Below are positions 62,401 through 64,000 of a stretch of DNA of 64,000 bases, in pieces. A program made the translations under genes and the position numbers. The stretch is from assembly GCF_012849375.1 (NCBI RefSeq), contig NZ_CP051684.1, positions 6,138,001-6,202,000 on the forward strand. Reading direction: 5' to 3'. This DNA comes from Duganella dendranthematis. Its GTDB lineage: Bacteria > Pseudomonadota > Gammaproteobacteria > Burkholderiales > Burkholderiaceae_D. The stretch's first letter is position 1, and each line of letters starts with the position of its first letter. The notes under the pieces are model-generated. The model searched no databases and was not told where the DNA came from. It saw only the letters and a program-made list of their open reading frames with translations.

Positions 62401-64000
62401 CCGACCTTCTGACGCTGATCAACGATATTCTGGACCTGTCGAAGATCGAGTCGGGCACGGTCACGCTGGACGTGTCGGAGTACCGCTTCCAGAATCTGCG
62501 CAATTACGTCGACCGTACCTTCCGTCACATGGCCGAAGCCAAGCACCTCGGCTTCTCGGTGGAACTGAAGGAAAGCCTGCCGACCGCCATGATGACCGAC
62601 ACCACGCGCCTGCAGCAGGTGCTGAAAAACCTGTTGTCGAACGCCTTCAAGTTCACCACGCACGGCCAGGTGTCGCTGGAAATCAGTCTGGTCAACAGCG
62701 GCTTCACCAGCGACCACCCGAATTTGCTGCATGCGGACGCCGTGCTGTCGTTCGCGGTGACCGACACCGGCGTCGGCATTGCCTCGGACAAACTGCAGCT
62801 GATCTTCGAGGCGTTCCAGCAGGCCGACGGTTCCACCGCCCGCAAGTACGGCGGCACCGGCCTTGGCCTGTCGATTTCGCGCGAGCTGGCGCGCCTGCTG
62901 GGCGGCGAGATCCGTGTCGAGTCGGTGGTCGGCAGCGGCTCCACCTTCACACTATTCCTGCCGTATAACCGCGCGGGCTTCATCAACTACGACATCAACC
63001 GCCAGCCGCAGGTGCGCCTGCCGACGCCGTCGCCGCAGGTAGTCTACACGCTGCCGGCACAGACCGAACTGGCGCTGGCGGACCACAGCGGCAGTCATGA
63101 GCAGGACGCCGACATGGACCAGTACAGCGGAAGCGATGACCGCGGCCTGGTCGCGCCAGGCGACCCGTCAGTGCTGATCATCGAGGACGACGAGCGCTTC
63201 TCGCAGATCGTGCTGGGCTTCGCACGCGAGAAGAACTTCAAGGGCGTCGTAACCATGCAGGGTGACTCCGCACTGAGCCTGGCGCGTGACTACCTGCCAT
63301 CGGCCATCCTGCTGGACCTGGACCTGCCGGACATCGACGGCTTTACGGTGCTGGACCGCCTGAAGCGCGATCCGAGTACCCGGCATATTCCGGTGCATGT
63401 GATGTCCAGCTTGCGCGAACGTGAACGCGCGCTGCGGCTGGGCGCCATCTCCTACCTGAATAAACCGGTCAGCAAGGAGGCCTTGCAGGAAGAATTCACG
63501 CGCATCCAGAAGTTCCTGCTGGGCGGCAAACGCAGCCTGCTGGTGGTGGACGACGAACCGGCGCAGCGCGACTCCATCGTGGCGCTGATCGGCGATTCCG
63601 ACATCCACATCGTCGCGGTGGAAACCGGCCAGGCGGCGCTGGACGCGCTGCGCGAGCAGCACTTCGACTGCATGGTGCTGGACCTGACGCTGCCCGACAT
63701 CAGCGGCTTCGACCTGCTGGACATCATCGGCAAGAACGAATCGCTGCGCGATCTGCCGGTGGTGATCAACACCGCCAAAGACCTGAACCGCAAGGAAGTG
63801 GCCAAGCTCAAACGCTACGCCAAGACCATTGTGATCAAGGATGCACGTTCGCCGGAGCGGCTGCTGGATGAGACGGCACTGTTCCTGCACCGCTCTCAGG
63901 CCAGCCTGCCGGAAGCGCAACGCAAGATGCTGGAAGAGATCCACGCGGCGGAAGGCGGCCTGGCGGGCCGCAAGGTGCTGATTGTCGATGATGACTTGCG
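59436..64000 (+). CDS. Giant soluble HAMP-repeat hybrid histidine kinase (3' end beyond window)
   Basis: The 1521 residues in the window have no membrane segment or signal. After a diverged HAMP-like start come six tandem HAMP-pair units of 92 residues (59886-61541), a GAF domain (about 710-850) and a coiled coil. A HisKA domain has its phospho-His near residue 946 (NMSHELRTP), followed by HATPase_c ([16 protein letters not shown]) and a linker. Two receivers follow (about 1245 and 1367, the first with [12 protein letters not shown]), and a third begins at VLIVDDDLR at the edge. This resembles the group III Nik1/Os-1-type kinases of fungi and their bacterial relatives. A GAGGA site precedes the ATG. 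It is probably in an operon with the preceding regulator. Confidence 0.93.
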   Translation, partial: MNNMTDLGEQLDAKVLLSTLMALKKGDFSVRMPTDWIGMAGKIADTLNDIIDTKSRMVREVTEVSRVVGREGRLTQRAEMTNTTGGWATILSSVNTLIDDLVRPTSEMARVIGAVAKGDLSQTMALEVDGHPLKGQYLRAAMTANTMVEQLSSFSSEVTRVAREVGTEGKLGGQAQVKGVAGTWKDLTDSVNSMAGNLTSQVRNIAEVTTAVANGDLSKKITVDVRGEILQLKDTINVMVDQLRSFASEVTRVAREVGTEGKLGGQAYVPGVGGTWKDLTDNVNFMASNLTGQVRNIAAVTTAVANGDLSKKITVDVKGEILELKNTINVMVDQLSSFASEVTRVAREVGTEGKLGGQAQVKGVAGTWKDLTDSVNSMAGNLTGQVRNIADVTTAVANGDLSKKITVDVKGEILELKNTINVMVDQLNSFASEVTRVAREVGTEGKLGGQANVPGVAGTWKDLTDGVNSMAGNLTGQVRNIADVTTAVANGDLSKKITVDVKGEILELKNTINVMVDQLSSFASEVTRVAREVGTEGKLGGQAYVPGVGGTWKDLTDNVNFMASNLTGQVRNIAAVTTAVARGDLSKKITVDVKGEILELKDTINVMVDQLSSFASEVTRVAREVGTEGKLGGQANVSGVAGTWKDLTENVNQLAANLTNQVRAIAEVATAVTRGDLSRSIQVEARGEVSYLKDNINEMIRNLKDTTLKNAQQDWLKTNLARFTRLLQGQRDLQAVTKLILSELAPLVSAHHGVFYMMDSGDSDARLRMIASYGYRSSRKLPTSFLPGEGLVGQCALEKVRIWLTDVPRDYIVVSSGLGAAPPTNIVVLPILFEQQVKAVIEIASLDRFTETHLSFLDQLMESIGVVLNTIEANSRTESLLTQSQSLAQELQQTNQELAEKARLLSEQNIEVERKNREVEQAKLALEEKATQLALSSKYKSEFLANMSHELRTPLNSLLILAQQLGDNPDGNLSGKQVEFAKTIHGSGSDLLTLINDILDLSKIESGTVTLDVSEYRFQNLRNYVDRTFRHMAEAKHLGFSVELKESLPTAMMTDTTRLQQVLKNLLSNAFKFTTHGQVSLEISLVNSGFTSDHPNLLHADAVLSFAVTDTGVGIASDKLQLIFEAFQQADGSTARKYGGTGLGLSISRELARLLGGEIRVESVVGSGSTFTLFLPYNRAGFINYDINRQPQVRLPTPSPQVVYTLPAQTELALADHSGSHEQDADMDQYSGSDDRGLVAPGDPSVLIIEDDERFSQIVLGFAREKNFKGVVTMQGDSALSLARDYLPSAILLDLDLPDIDGFTVLDRLKRDPSTRHIPVHVMSSLRERERALRLGAISYLNKPVSKEALQEEFTRIQKFLLGGKRSLLVVDDEPAQRDSIVALIGDSDIHIVAVETGQAALDALREQHFDCMVLDLTLPDISGFDLLDIIGKNESLRDLPVVINTAKDLNRKEVAKLKRYAKTIVIKDARSPERLLDETALFLHRSQASLPEAQRKMLEEIHAAEGGLAGRKVLIVDDDL
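59886..61541 (+). repeat. Six tandem 276-bp units in the HAMP-kinase gene
   Basis: The units start at 59886, 60162, 60438, 60714, 60990 and 61266, exactly 276 bases apart, each coding for 92 residues with a pair of HAMP modules. Units 1 and 3 share [16 protein letters not shown], units 2 and 5 share [16 protein letters not shown], and units 4 and 6 read [11 protein letters not shown] and [11 protein letters not shown]. Unit 6 diverges in its second half, where it leads into the GAF domain. DNA identity between units is high enough to allow recombination or slippage. Confidence 0.92.

Noticed and set aside
1..64000. tRNA, rRNA, insertion sequences, phage integrase or riboswitch
   Set aside because: Reading both strands showed no cloverleaf, conserved rRNA segment, transposase or integrase product, or aptamer pattern that I could support.

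Overview
The window comes from a GC-rich, motile Gram-negative bacterium. The flagellar gene content, the recC-recB-recD order, the Sbp-type sulfate-binding protein and the many cyclic-di-GMP and hybrid-kinase genes fit a betaproteobacterium of the Oxalobacteraceae (Massilia, Duganella or Janthinobacterium type). That placement is inferred from gene content and protein style, not from a marker gene. No rRNA, tRNA, CRISPR array, insertion sequence or prophage was seen.

Layout. 1-666: left edge with the start of a minus-strand gene and an AT-rich stretch without a convincing gene. 667-25757: an almost uninterrupted flagellar block: fliEFGHIJ (basal body, switch, export ATPase), fliD-fliS-fliT (filament cap and chaperones), fliK-fliL, then fliA (sigma-28), motA-motB, flgM-flgN and a stand-alone muramidase; flgA is divergent from flgBCDEFGHIJKL, which ends with an unassigned hook-IN-like protein. 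The muramidase half of FlgJ is a separate gene 7 kb away from the rod-cap half. fliMNOPQR, flhAB, fliC, flhDC and the chemotaxis genes are not in the window.

25762-33049: a PAS-GGDEF-EAL protein, an amino-acid ABC binding protein and permease without ATPase, a small membrane protein, a YcbK-like M15 protein, a secreted TonB-C-domain protein, a degenerate EAL protein and a class II glutamine amidotransferase. 33057-39855: a tightly packed minus-strand operon, vgrG - secreted protein - (P5-like/LysM/Pro-rich linker/M15 peptidase) - two paralogous lipoproteins. I read it as a type VI secretion effector-immunity island aimed at peptidoglycan; it is the best candidate here for an undescribed system. 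39985-43217: GNAT acetyltransferase, sulfate-binding protein, stand-alone TOBE protein, a strong terminator and a PBP7-type peptidase.

43351-52392: recD, recB and recC, flanked on both sides by short palindromes sharing the core GGGTTTGACCC. 52429-64000: signalling genes: a CHASE hybrid kinase with Hpt, a secreted PHP-domain hydrolase, a REC-GGDEF-EAL regulator, and a very large soluble hybrid kinase with six 276-bp HAMP repeats that runs off the right edge.

The flagellar genes form a coherent machine: FliA and FlgM give the late-gene switch, FliS, FliT and FlgN are export chaperones, and MotA/MotB is the stator. The three EAL-type proteins nearby, one clearly decayed, suggest local cyclic-di-GMP input to motility.
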